Shown: positions 1 to 10,963 of the stretch, piece after piece
Numbering within the stretch: position 1 is the first letter of the stretch
Layout: each line of letters opens with the position of its first letter
Origin: Nyssa sinensis
Lineage: Eukaryota > Streptophyta > Magnoliopsida > Cornales > Nyssaceae
DNA: 64,000 bases
Assembly: GCA_008638375.1 (NCBI GenBank)
Contig: CM018031.1
Location: 17,350,915-17,414,914 of the forward strand
Direction of reading: 5' to 3'
Program-made: the position numbers and the translations under genes
Notes under the pieces: generated by a model
Told to the model about the DNA's origin: nothing
What the model saw: only the letters and a program-made list of their open reading frames with translations
The model's database searches: none

Positions 1-100
1 TAACCGGGAAACCTGTACCCAGGCCTTGGAACATCAAACACTTACACAAGTATTATTAATAAAGAGTTATTTTTTTATTCACCTCTAAGTTCTTTCATTC

Positions 101-490
101 AATGTACAGACCTCTAAAAGCCTTGTATTCACTACAAGTGCTACAGGCTTGGTCCATTTCATTCAATGTATAGACCTCTAAAAGCCTTGTATTCACTACA
201 AGTGCTACAAGTCTAGTCCATTTCATTCAATGTACAGACCCCTAAAAGCCTTGTATTCACTACAAGTGCTACAGGTTTGGTCCATGTCATTCAATGTACA
301 GATGCCTAAAAGCCTTGTATTCACTACAAGTGCTATAGGTCTGGTCTATTTCACTCAATGTACAGGCCCCTAAAAGCCTTGTATTCACTACAAGTGCTAC
401 AAGTGTGGTTCATTTCACTCAATGAACAGACCCCTAAAAGCCTTGCATTTACTATAAGAGTTATAGGTCTGGTCCATTTCACTTAAACAA
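101..490. repeat. 64-bp tandem array (about 6 copies) in 3' region of Tat-type gypsy element
   Basis: The unit start 'aatgtacaga' and its variants recur at 101, 165, 229, 293, 357 and 421, an exact 64-bp period. Each unit holds an imperfect palindrome (AAGCC...AGGCTT) and a paired ACAAGT/ACTT motif. The layout resembles the 61-bp array at 61,808-62,420, which sits just after the pol gene of a Tat-type element. I therefore read this as the pol-to-3'LTR spacer of a related element whose coding part lies left of the window. Bases 1-100 are more of the same spacer. Confidence 0.85.
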
Positions 491-589
491 ACAGTTCAAT
501 AAAGGTATCAAAAGTGTTGAATGTCTAGTCCATTTTAGTCAAGGCCTCCAATTTCTTATGAATGCCACGGGTCTGATCTTACAGATGTG

Positions 590-855
590 AGGTTAAAGCT
601 TGATTTAATTACAAGTGTTGAAGGTCTATGGTTAAAGCTTGATTTAATTATAAGTTTTGAAGATCTGTGGTTGAAGCTTGATTTAATTACAAGTTTTAAA
701 GATCTGAGGGTAAAGCTTGATTTAATTACAAGTTTTGAAGATCTGTGGTTGAAGCTTGATTTAATTACAAGTTTTGAAGATCTATGGTTGAAGCTTGATT
801 TAATTACAAGTCTAGAAGATCTGAGGATAAATCTTGATTTGACTACAAGTGGCAA
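590..855. repeat. 39-bp tandem array (6-7 copies)
   Basis: The motif AAGCTTGATTTAATTA recurs every 39 bp (596, 635 and on to about 830). Because 39 is a multiple of 3, reading frames stay open through the array on both strands. One plus-strand frame repeats a 13-residue unit containing LKLDLITSFEDL. The array lies between the 64-bp array and an antisense gene relic, inside the noncoding spacer of a Tat-type element. The open frames are probably a by-product of the period, not a gene. Confidence 0.8.
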
Positions 856-1252
856 GGTCGGTACACTACGACTTATTAACATTCCAACGTTTGAAAATAT
901 TTATTACAAGTGTGGTTGCCCTGAGTATTCTGCTGTCAAAAGCCTCTAAAACATTTCATAGTTATTTTGGAGATTCTAACAGACTGAAGAGACTACCAAA
1001 CAATATGCAAAATTTTAAAAGAAAATCAAAGTCTATTTATAATTGGCCCAAAGTATGGGAAAGTTACAAAAAAAAAAGTACAAAATATCCCTAGTCTATT
1101 GCTGGTTCAGTAGCCCCTGAAGCATCAGCATTGAGAGAGTTCTAGATCCATTTCTTTCTCCTCATCGTCCTGCACCATATCAACTATAGTTTAGCAGCCT
1201 TTGGAATGTCAGCCAAAAGGAGCTCGGGATCCGCTTCTTCCTCTTCATCCTC
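856..1252. other. spacer of Tat-type element, no gene seen
   Basis: AT-rich sequence between the 39-bp array and the end of the antisense gene relic. I see no conserved motif here. Confidence 0.5.
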
Positions 1253-3139
1253 CTACACCTTAATCTCAGTTAGGGAGACTTCAATATCATCAATCCCAGC
1301 CAGATCTAGGTCAGGATACTTCTTGTAAAGCTTCACCCTAAACATGCGGTACTTATGCTCGATCAGCTCACCACCCAGGTCCTGGACTTCGACTTTCAGA
1401 TCTACTTTAGTTTGAGCTCTGACAGTTTTGACAGTGTCTTGGACCTTTTGAAGGGAAACAGTTTGGAAGTCATCGAACCTCTTTTTGAGGTCTTCCAACT
1501 CTAGAGCGAAGGCATCCCCTCTCGGACTCCAGGATAGAATAGGAGTTGGCAACTTCCCCCAGCTTCTCCTGAACTACCGAAGCTGTGGACTGAGTTCTTC
1601 CCAGTTATAGCCTGGCTTTGTCAAGCTCAGATTGGAGAACACCAATCTGCTCAAAATCCATAGAAGAATCCATGATGGCCACAAGCCCATGCATAGCCTG
1701 AAAAGAAACAAACAACACAGTCAGATCAGAATATATTATAGAACAGTAGTTAAAAAAAAAAAAGAGAGAGAGAAGGACTCATCAGAGCTTACCTTCATGT
1801 GGAATGTCATCATGTCTTTGGCGATTTTCTGCGCCTTTAGCCCCCTAAATTTACTTGGCCCTGTTGCCCGAGACTCTTCATAGACCTTTTTTAAGGCCAA
1901 TGAGCCGGAGTCATCAGGCTTTGGAGAAACAACAACCGACTTGCCCTTCCCCCTCTTCTTTGTAAGAGCTACAGGTGCGGGGAGAAGTAAGGGCTCCCAA
2001 ACTAGGGAAGCCCTCAGTTCCTCTGACTCTATCCTATCTAGAGAGTTGGACAGAAGCCTCTTCCTCTTCACTTGTAGAGGAGGCTCGATAGGTGAAGAAC
2101 TCTCCCCCACCTTCTTCTTCTTCTTCCCTGGAGCCCATCCAGACACCAGGGACTTCTTCAGGCTCTCAGACCTGTCCTTCACCAGCCCAGCCTCCATTAG
2201 ATTGTTGGGATAAAGGACAGCGTCGTGAGCACGATTGCTAATCTGGAGGAGCCTCCTATACTTCTCCTGGAGATTGATAGTGAAGATCGACCTCTTCCAA
2301 GCTCTCTTGTCTACACAGAAAATAGAGGGTTAGATAAAAAAAATACATAGTCTGAAAAATCCAAAAACTGACACAAAAAAAAAAAATATTTTCGAAGGGG
2401 ACCTCACCCTTTATCCCAGTCCTCCGAGGAAGGTTGAAATCCAGCTCTCAAGGTCCTTAAATTCCCATCCTCCTCTTACGAAGAAGTACCACTTCTTCTA
2501 AGTCTTGTTGGAAGTAGGTATAGAGGAGAAATGTTTGAATCCCTTGTCAAAAAACATGTAGAACATGCCTTTCAACTTCAAATACTTCAGGTCCATATTA
2601 CTCCTAATCAACGGGAGGTCCACCTCAACATTATTTATGTGACCTAGAACTATAAACCCTAACAGATGCCTCTAACTATTTATGTTCAGATCAGCAGGGC
2701 ATATATTGACCCAGTTAAAGAAATCCCTAATTAGGGGATGGAAGGGAAACCTAACCCCAATCTTGAACCATTCGAGATAGACATAAATCTTGACCTGCTC
2801 AGTGTCAAAAGGGCGGTCCATAGGTCCGAGTACCCTATAGGACACATTTGCAGGAAAGTCAAAAGCAGCCCTTAAAGCACCTATCATGCCCTACGTAGTG
2901 GCGCTTTCTCATTTTTCCCTTCGGGAGGACCTGCCCGAGGTTTCCTCCGCAACATTCCTAGGCTCTACGAAAACCTCTACTATCATGAGTTATGAACTAG
3001 GGATAGGGTGGTTAACTATCCTAGTTTCTAAGTCCCTTAAAGAGCTACTATTTATGAGATTCACCTCCGACTGAACAGACACCTCTATAGAACCTTCTGC
3101 TTCATAGCCAGTACTTAACTGAGCATCAAAAGTCGACAT
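1253..3139 (-). pseudogene. antisense Transposase_28-like (PF04195) gene relic of a Tat-type element
   Basis: The start is taken at the ATG at 3139-3137, reading MSTFDAQ. A TAG interrupts the frame in the N-terminal part. Next comes a conserved block at 2887-2672 with the pattern YLEWFKIGVRFPFHP and 'ICPADLN', which is the hallmark of the plant 'putative gypsy type transposon' domain PF04195. A later exon seems to run from about 2311 (after an AG acceptor) to 1794 (before GTAAGC). It is rich in Lys and Ser and includes a KKKKK run. The last exon, about 1700-1253, is coiled-coil-like and ends in VSLTEIKV. Tat-clade elements such as Grande and RIRE2 are known for extra reading frames between pol and the 3' LTR, some of them antisense, which fits this position. 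Several stops make it a pseudogene. Its function is unknown. Confidence 0.7.
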
Positions 3140-3537
3140 TACAGAAATTTTGAAGCAGAAGAAGAAGATTTAAGGAAGATAAACAATTGTTTATAAGCAA
3201 GTCAAATTTGACCGACGATTTGATCGGAGTTGGGCTTCTTATGCCGAAAGTCACCTAACTTGGGCTTTTTCTTTAGGGAGTATGACGAAGCTCTTTCTCA
3301 AAAGTAGTAGAGAAATGATGAAAGGGAGGGTGCCAATGTACTCCCCCACTTTTTATAAGGGAGTAACAAGTGGCGTAATAGGAGCCATCAATTCTGAATC
3401 ATCGTGAGGGTTAAGGAAATGATGGGCTCGTAATTCCAATCGATGGCTAACGCAATGAATGTCGCATCAACAACTGTCGTAAGAGACAAAATTTATAACT
3501 ACCACACGTGACTCTTCAGAAACCCTAACCTCAGCTC
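3140..3537 (-). promoter_or_regulatory. upstream region of the antisense gene, with TATA-like box
   Basis: On the minus strand TTATAAAA lies at 3358-3351, about 210 bp upstream of the ATG at 3139. This is a plausible antisense promoter. The region merges into the 3' LTR on its right, and the LTR start is not resolved. Confidence 0.35.
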
Positions 3538-4205
3538 CAAGGATCAAAATATCATTTCGATGTATAGTTTCGGTCTGTTCGGAAACGGAAACATTTCAGA
3601 AACATAATGGAAACAGAGAAAAAATTGAAAACATATGGAAACATAACTTAAAATTTATTTATTTATACAGATAAGCCTATTTATTGAATATTGGTGCATG
3701 TTTAAGGCATACATATCATATTCATGATAAATGACACTAATTCGTGATAAATGACATAATAGATATATACTGTGTAATATCCATGAATTAGATAATTTGA
3801 CACGAGTTATATATAAAATAAAAAGTAAAACAAATAGCGATTTAAGCCTATTAAATTAGTAACTTAGTATTAAAATAGTTGTTTCTCTATACTTTACTTC
3901 CCCTACTACTTTTCTATTATTTTAGGAAAAATAATAGAAATATCTTCTTGTAATTTTGAGTCTTAATCCTTGAAAAATATATGGATATTATTTTTTACTA
4001 ACTTCTATAATTATTGTTGATACAAAAGAAATGTTTCCTCTAATTTGGTATATTTCCACTGGTTTCGGTATATTTCCATGGAAACAATTTTGCTTTCATG
4101 GAAACATATGAATTTTGATATTCCACTAGTGTTTCGTTTAGGTTCCTTGAGAAACGAAAACGTTTCGGCCATTTCGATGGAAAAGAAATGAAATTTTGAT
4201 CCTTG
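3538..4205. mobile_element. hAT-type MITE with 13-bp TIR and 8-bp TSD
   Basis: The element begins CAAGGATCAAAAT and ends with the exact reverse complement ATTTTGATCCTTG. It is flanked by perfect 8-bp direct repeats CTCAGCTC (3530-3537 and 4206-4213). An 8-bp duplication and short TIRs starting CA are typical of hAT elements. At 668 bp with no coding frame it is non-autonomous. The interior is AT-rich and repeats GTTTCGG/GGAAACG motifs near both ends, extending the imperfect inverted repeat. It sits in the 3' LTR region of the Tat-type element. Confidence 0.92.
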
Positions 4206-4775
4206 CTCAGCTCTATAATCTACAAGACTGAGGCTCGGTGGAGAGTCGCTGATAGAGCATAAAGTGACAGATCAATTTAGACATGACACGTGTATATATA
4301 GAGCACTTCCATATATAGACCAATAAAGACTCTCCTATCTAGTACAGACAGACACATAGGGGTTCAGAGGTACTTTGTTCAGAATGGCGCAAAATATCTA
4401 GCCCTACCTCCAGAGCAAGAGCTGCGGAGTATCTATAAGAAGGGTCTCAAACTGGTCACCGCCTTCTATGTCCTACCGACCTCAGAATAAATAAACAAAG
4501 TTTAACATGGCAACTACTATTTTCGGATATCTTCAAATCCCTACTTCTATGCCACTGAATCCTATTCAACTTAGGAAATATATAGGCTATAAATAACGTC
4601 ATAAGGTACGCTTTCAATTTACATTAAATTTACTTCTTTCAATTATAGTCTTTTCAATTTACTAACTTTATCATCGGAACGGCTACCACTGGAGCATGCC
4701 CAGTGACCCTCTAATTTTGAATTCTTGACAAGTGACGAAGGACGGAAGCCCCTCTGATCAGAAAGTGCAACATCA
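4206..4775. mobile_element. 3' LTR (right part) of left Tat-type gypsy element
   Basis: The last ~380 bp match the LTR at 55,590-56,044 in order: 'cttaggaaa', a TATA-like CTATAAATAA near 4590, 'ggtacgctttc', 'tcttttcaatt', then 'aagtgcaacatca'. In the right-hand copy this end is followed by a primer-binding site; here LINE sequence follows. The LTR therefore ends at 4772 or 4775. The left boundary is unclear and may lie before the MITE. Confidence 0.75.
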
Positions 4776-6985
4776 ATGATCATTCTATCTTGGAATATTA
4801 AAGGCATGGGTAACCTAGAAAAAAAAAAAAAAAAGAAGTTAAAGAGCCTTTTGTTTGAAAAAAAAATTAATTTTCTATTACTGCAAGAACCCAAGAAATC
4901 AAGTCTAGAAAGAGGTTTATGGCCATGGAGTGATTTTGAATTCATGTCGGTAGATTCAATTGCTTGATCGAGTGGACTTCTATGCATATGGAATTCAAAA
5001 AAATTTACAATTAAGGAATGCTGCAGCAACAAACACTATCTCTTAATCTCAGGTACTCTAGACTCAAAATTTTCTTGTTGTATCATTAATATTCATGCTC
5101 CAAATGATTTGAGTAGTAGGAAAAGACTGTGGAGTTCTATGGCATCTCTGAAGAAAAATTTTACGAACTCGTGGTTCATCGGTGTAGACTTTAACGAAAT
5201 CAAATTCTTCTCTAAATGAAAAGGGTGCTTTAGAAGGGACTAAGGGATAAGAGACTTCAACAATTTAATTAATTTGATGGAATTAGATGATCTTTCGATG
5301 ATGGGCAGAGTATTCATGTGGTGTAAATCTCTTTAGGTAGACTAATGGAGTAGAATTGATCGCCTCTTCCTCTTTCCTGGATGGCTAAAGATCTTTAGTT
5401 TTAAAAAGTGGGGGCTTCCAAGATCCTTATTGGACCACAACCCTATTATATTGATAGAAGACTTGAGGGATTTGGGCCCCAAGCCTTTTAGATTTATCAA
5501 TGCATGGTCTTTTCATCCACATTTCTTGATTATGGTGGAAAGCTTTTGGAACGATTTTCAAGTGGAGGGTTGGGCAGGCTTTAAGATCATGAAAAAGCTT
5601 TAGGGTCTCAAGCTTCTCTCAAATCCTAGAATGCTTCTATATTTTTGAATATGAATGAGAATGTTAGAGAGGCAGAACTACAACTCCATACTCTAGAGTT
5701 GATTGTTGAATCCAAGTCATTGAATGCCTCTGAGTTATCAAAGAGCAAAAAGCTAAAAGGCAAGGTGTGGAAATTAAACAAGATGCTGGAATCGATGTGG
5801 TTGTAAAAGTCTCGTATAAATTAGATCGCTAAAGGTGATCTCAATGCTAAATTTTTTCCCTTGATGACAAAAGGTAGGTAACATTATAATATGATTAACT
5901 CCATCCCCTTCAATAGGTCTCACATCTCAGATCCATCAATCCTAAAAGAGGCCTGCAAATCCTATTTCTAGTTTAGTTTCTCAGAATTCTGGAAGGATCG
6001 TCCAAAATTTATAGAGAGGTTCGATAATGCTCTGTAAGAAAACATCTCCTCATCCATGGAAGAAGAATTCTCATATAATGAAATCTGGGGTGTTATTCAG
6101 AGCTTTGACAGTAACAAAGCTCTGAGGCCAGATGGTTTCAACTTTCTATGGATAAAAAAATGTTAAAGTACAATCAAACTAGACATTATTCAGTTTTTAA
6201 AAGAGTTCCATGCCAATGCCTAGATTGTTATAGGTTGAAATTCCTCCTTCATAACCCTCATCCCGAAGATTGATAGCTCGATAAGTCTAAAGGATTATAG
6301 GCCCATTACTTTAGTCGGTTGTATCTATAAAATCCTAGCAAAAATTCTCTCTTTGAGAATCAAGAAAGCCCTCGCCCTTGTTATCGATTCAAACCAATCA
6401 GCATTCTTGGAAAACAGAAACATCTTAGATGGGATCCTCATTGCAAATGAAGTAGTCGACTAGTGGAAGAAATAGAAGAAGTCGGGTATCCTCCTCAAAC
6501 TAGACTTCAAAAAGGCATTCGATAATGTGAACTGGACTTACCTAGCTAGCATGTTGGTAAACCTCGGCTTTGGCTGTAGATGGGTTCAATGGATTAAGGA
6601 ATGTCTCTCTTCAGCAAATCTATCAGTTTTAGTAAATGACTCCCCCTCCTCGGTATTCAAGATGGAGAAAGGGTTAAGGCAAGGAGACTCACTCTCTCCA
6701 TTCTTGTTCAACATAGCAGCAGAAGGCCTCAACATCCTTTTGAGAAGGGCCAGATCACTAGGTCTTCTAAAAGGGACGGCCGTGGGATCAAGGAATGAAA
6801 TCATCAGCCTTCTTCAATTTGCGGATGACACTTTAATCTTTAGTGAAGTAGAATGTTTAGAACTCCTTACCATCAAAAGAATTCTTAGATGTTTTGAAGT
6901 CATCTCTGGCTTAAAAATAAACTTCAACAAAAGTGTTGTTTGTGGGATGGGTGTCTCCAATGCCTTTATGCATGAAGTAACAAAT
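4776..6985 (+). pseudogene. LINE (L1-type) ORF2 relic: endonuclease plus reverse transcriptase
   Basis: It opens at ATG 4776 with ILSWNIKGMGN, the usual start of the apurinic endonuclease domain of plant L1-type ORF2, followed by a QEPK motif. Downstream, broken by many stops and shifts, are reverse-transcriptase blocks: ILAKILSLRIK, LDFKKAFDNVNW, GLRQGDSLSPFLF and the catalytic LQFADDTLIF (about 6810-6842). The open stretch 6527-7036 holds the palm domain. The reading is lost near 6985, where a dispersed noncoding repeat takes over, so the C-terminal third and the 3' end are missing. Full ORF2 proteins are usually 1,200-1,300 residues; this relic covers roughly 730 codons. It abuts the Tat LTR on its left. 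Confidence 0.85.
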
Positions 6986-7418
6986 GTATCACCACATACA
7001 AGTACAATAAAGCCTCATACAAGAAAAGAAAAATAATACGATTCACATTGAGAGTGGAGACCAAACTTAAATTTGATAGAGAAATTAATAAAAATAGGAT
7101 AACATGTGTATGGAACTAAAGGAATGACTTTAATTTAAATAGAATGTGAAAACATTTTTCATGTACCTGATTTAAAAAAAAAAAAATGGAATTAGACTTT
7201 GTTACGGAGACTCTTCAAATGGTGCAAGTAGCACTGTTACCTACTTTCTTTGAGTTCAATTTCCCTTCACCGTCATTATATATAAATATTTTGGTTTAGT
7301 CAAGTTGATTTGACGAGTGTCTATATATAATAGCAAACAAAAACTCATGGTATTTGTCTATTCTACAACCTGTTTAGGAGTTGGCAGTCCCAACTTCTAA
7401 ATTATTTCAACAGTAACA
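6986..7418. repeat. fragment of dispersed repeat shared with both inverted arms
   Basis: The segment around 7290-7370 (gacgagtgtctatatataatagcaa... region) is nearly identical to 14,960-15,030 in the left arm and to the reverse complement of 40,380-40,440 in the right arm. Similarity also covers 'tacaataaag' near 7010. It lies in the same orientation as the left arm. It is noncoding. Confidence 0.7.
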
Positions 7419-7481
7419 CTCTCTGTAACAACCTGAAAATTTTTTTTTAAAATAAAATTCTCAAGTTGTTATCATTAATTT

Positions 7482-7487
7482 TTTTTA

Positions 7488-7533
<46 letters not shown>
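7482..7533. repeat. (TTA)n microsatellite
   Basis: About 15 uninterrupted TTA units inside the LTR-like element. Confidence 0.95.
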
Positions 7534-7535
<2 letters not shown>

Positions 7536-8402
7536 GTTATGATGTGTGTGTATGTATATATAAATTAAATTGTTTGGTGTGTATATGTGTGTACATATGA
7601 GTGTGTATTTAAATGTGTATATATATAGGTATAAAAGCTGATTGTGTGTGCCATGTGGGTGGGTGTGTGCAGTGAGTGAGTGGGTGATGGAGTGTAAAAC
7701 ACTCCAAGGAGCATGGGAGGTGTGGTGTGTGTAAGAGAGTTGTTGGAAGTGTGTGAGTGTGGTCTGCATGTATAGGTGTGTATAAGTGAGTGAAGAGAGT
7801 GGGGAAGAGCAGACTGGTCGTGGGATTTTAGAGAGAGAGAGAGAGAGAAGTGTAGAGAGAGAAAGTGAAAGGAAAGAGAGAGAGTGAGGTGTGTGCTCTG
7901 GTTTTTGAAAGAGAAGCAGAAAGAAGGAAGCTAAGGAGGCCAAAGGGGAGAACAGAGGCAAAGCAAGAGGAGAGGAGCACCATCACAGGGTTGGAAACCC
8001 ATAACCGTGAGCTTTCTCTCTCTAGAAAATCTCTCAATTTTCCAACTTGTTTTGTAACGTTTTGCTTAGATTTAATTGTTAGAACTTATAGAGCATAAAA
8101 TATGGAGAATTTAGGGACAAGAATCAACCAAAATGGTTGAGAAATGAGGGAGAAAAATGGATGTGCAGGTCACGGCCATGGGGGGGAAATCTGATTTTTC
8201 ATGGTGATTAAGAGCTTCAAAATGATGTTAAAGAGTTCCAAAAGTATTTTAGAATAGTTTGGGATTGAAAGGGGCATCAAAAACACCAAGAAAATCAAGT
8301 TTGAAAACTTGATTTTCCTGAAATTCCGGCGACGTCGCCGGAGAAGATGACCGGAGGTCGCCGGAACCCTACCGGAAAAACGGGGGGGGAGATGGGCACT
8401 GT

Positions 8403-8440
8403 ACGGGTCGGGTCGGGTCGGTTCGGGTCGGGTCGGGCTT
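8403..8440. repeat. (GGGTC)n pentanucleotide tract
   Basis: Six to seven GGGTC units with one GGTTC variant, in a GC-rich island (about 8320-8470) of an otherwise AT-rich LTR. It is adjacent to several CGCCGG motifs. Confidence 0.85.
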
Positions 8441-8874
8441 GGGGCTGACCCGCCCCTGCCACGTGTCGCCCACTGGTTTTAAATTAAAAACCAATTGGGG
8501 CGTTTGGTTACGGAGATAAGGAATTTAAAACTTTTAAATTAAAATAGGAACAGGGATATCCTATCCCTGTTCTGGATAAACCCTGTTTGGTTAACCTGAT
8601 TTAGAATAACAAATTAAACTAGTTTTAATTTGAACCTTTTATTGGAATTTGAACCCTTTGGATTTGAACCTTTGAATTTGAACCTTAACCTGAACTTTCA
8701 GAAATTACGAATTGACCCCCCAACTATTAGAAATTACACTTTGACCCACCTGATTAAAATATTAATAAAATATTAATTAAATTAATTAATTATTTATTTA
8801 ATTTAATTAATTTAATTAATTAAATATTCAAAAACATCCCGGAGTCCAAATGGGACAAGTCATAGGTGTATTTT

Positions 8875-9215
8875 GACTATCTCGACCATTCTGAGACCAA
8901 TGGTGAGGTCCGTTTTACGAGACGGGGTCCCGAAAAATAAAAGACACGTAGCAACGTGTAAAATTACCAAAATACCCCTAACTTGAAACACTGTCAGACG
9001 AATTCCGAATTAGGTAAACAAATAGTGGAATTTTATTATCTCGAACATTTCGGACTCAACCGTGGAGTCCGATTTGTGAAAAGAGATCACGAAATGTAAG
9101 GACCCGTGTAAAGTGCAAAATGACTGTTTTGCCCTTTTTGACCCAGATGCCCAAATTGAATTCTACGAAAGCCTAAACTTATTTTCTTCAACGTCCCGGA
9201 TTCAACAGTAGAGTT
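8875..9215. repeat. three diverged hairpin modules in the LTR
   Basis: Modules near 8875-8915, 9035-9080 and 9185-9220 share the pattern TCTCGAACATT..CGGACTC-AACCGTG-GAGTCC. GGACTC pairs with GAGTCC in the middle copy. The first copy reads GACC...GGTC. The reverse-strand homolog in the 21,914-25,874 element (23,583-23,602) reads GGACC...GGTCC. The spacing is about 155-160 bp. Confidence 0.6.
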
Positions 9216-10362
9216 TAATTTAGCAAAGTAGAAGCTTATAAGATAAAGACGTAAAATTTGATGAATAGCGTAATTCAAGTGACGATTAAACTGAGTTTCA
9301 TGTTATGAATTTTAGGGACACGGAGAGGCAAAGAGAAGGTGACCTGACCTTCAGTGTTCTTACGGTGGTTTCACTTGACTACGAGTACACCTTTCTGGTT
9401 TGAGATCGATTACCAGGTACGATATATTGTGCTAAGTAAGAAATAGAATTGAGATTAGGAATACTTGCTTTGCTGTGTAAATTGTTCACATGTTTGCCCG
9501 AGTGTTCACATGTTTACGTGCTATGTGCTATCTTGTTTAGTTGAATGATGATTATGAGTATATCGCATGTATTAACGTGGTGTGTGAATTATCTGCTTGA
9601 AGAACTGTCGATGTTATGAATTGTACACTTGAAAGCATATCTTATGTATGACTGAAATGTATCATTGGGATTGCATTATGACATGATGAGATTAGTGCAT
9701 ATTGGCATGGTGTGATTCCTTGGGCATGGCGTGGGTAAGCACTTGGTGCTTTGCATTATGAGGGTGCAGATCCTGTGGTGAAAAACCCAAAATCGGCCAT
9801 TAGGTACTTGCGAGCCTGACGGATTCCGGACCGTGAAGCGAGACATAAGTGGCGGTACTCATGCCAGCGGAGAATGACCGTATCATGAGACATGGGTGGC
9901 ATAGAGTTGCATGGGTGTGTCATGCATATTACTCATATACTGTATACTGTCTATATACTGTCATCATGATATAGAATGCCATATAGAAATAACTGTACAC
10001 TCGCACATGCCACGACCTTAGTTTTGTTTCTTGCATTAGCATTATATTGTACCAGCATGTTGAGCTGACCCCTTTAGTGGGGCAAACATTTCAGATGATG
10101 TTCCAGCTGTACGGGATATAGAGACGGTCTGATTGAGGGTTATATTGGGCCCTATGGGCGCTTTTGATATTTTGTAAGGGCATAAGCCCGAGACTGTATT
10201 CCATTTTGAATATTGTGAACCAACGGACCAGACTTCATGTATGTATTAGAACAGTGTACGGAATGTATGAGAATGTCATTGTTATCTTTCATTTCATTAT
10301 TATTTTATTTCTTTTTGTCTCGTTACCCCCGCCTCGGGTTCGCTGGAATTTGGGGCGTGACA

Positions 10363-10903
10363 CTCTCTTTCACACTAACATCCCATGTGGAAAAACACAA
10401 TTGCCCATGGGTAGTTTCAGTTAACATGTCATTTTTTACAATAAAATTTTGTTGTAGAAGAGAATGACTGACATTTGGAAGATGAAGTTATACTGGTCAC
10501 CTGAGTTGCATAGGTGATTATTATATTCACTTTCCACCCCTTTTACAATTGTCACAAAGTTGGTTCTCCCACTTAAATTAGAATAGGTGAGCAATATTAT
10601 GGGCAATCGCAAGTTACAACTTACGGTTCTTCGCATTTGCATGCATAATATGCTCATAGAATATTCATGTAAGAACTAAAATGCCATTGAAATGAAAAGG
10701 ATGGCACATCAGTTAGGAACAAGTTCAGCGTGAAGGTTAAATGTTGTGAGTGTGAGAGAGAGGACCAAGGAATATAGCTGGCTTATTTTGAAAATATTAT
10801 TGGCAAAGTGTATGTAGGCCAAAACATGTCAGTGTAATTTTTTTCTATTTTAAACAATATGAGTAAGCTTATATTCTCATTTAAAACAACATATATAATA
10901 GTC
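10363..10903. other. noncoding sequence between LTR and left inverted arm
   Basis: Flanking sequence resumes after the solo LTR ('...cactctc' joined to 'tttcacac...'). I see no coding frame or recognisable element to 10,903, where the inverted arm begins inside a TRIM LTR. Confidence 0.5.
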
Positions 10904-10963
10904 AAATTGTGCCCTCGCTAACAACTTAAGCTTTTGGCATAATGATAAACACTTGATCCTACA
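10904..10963 (-). mobile_element. partial TRIM LTR at the outer edge of left arm
   Basis: This is the reverse complement of the TRIM LTR start at 44,559 (TGTAGGATCAAG). The adjoining minus-strand bases CAGGT (10,968-10,964) equal the target duplication found at 44,920-44,924. Only part of one LTR is present, so the arm breakpoint lies within the TRIM. Confidence 0.7.

Larger units (their letters stand above)
7424..10362. mobile_element. lone long LTR-like element, 2.9 kb, TSD CTCTC
   Basis: It starts TGTAACAACCTG and ends GGGGCGTGACA, with perfect 5-bp repeats CTCTC at 7419-7423 and 10363-10367. TG...CA ends plus a 5-bp duplication and no coding capacity indicate a solo LTR. The length and the GGGGCGTNACA type of end recall Tekay/Del chromovirus LTRs, which is inference. 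Inside, in order: a (TTA)n tract (7482-7533), TATATATAGGTATAAAAGC (about 7619), a GA-rich stretch (7830-7960), a GC-rich stretch with (GGGTC)n (8320-8460), three hairpin modules (8875-9215), and a conserved block at 9720-9930. That block is shared, inverted, with the element at 49,205-52,996. Confidence 0.88.

Noticed and set aside
556..949. Open frames on both strands through 13-residue repeats, as a possible repeat protein
   Set aside because: They follow from the 39-bp period, end outside the array in unrelated sequence, and lie in retrotransposon spacer.
7488..8098. Open frames rich in Ser/Leu or His/Asn
   Set aside because: Created by (TTA)n and (GA)n tracts of the LTR.
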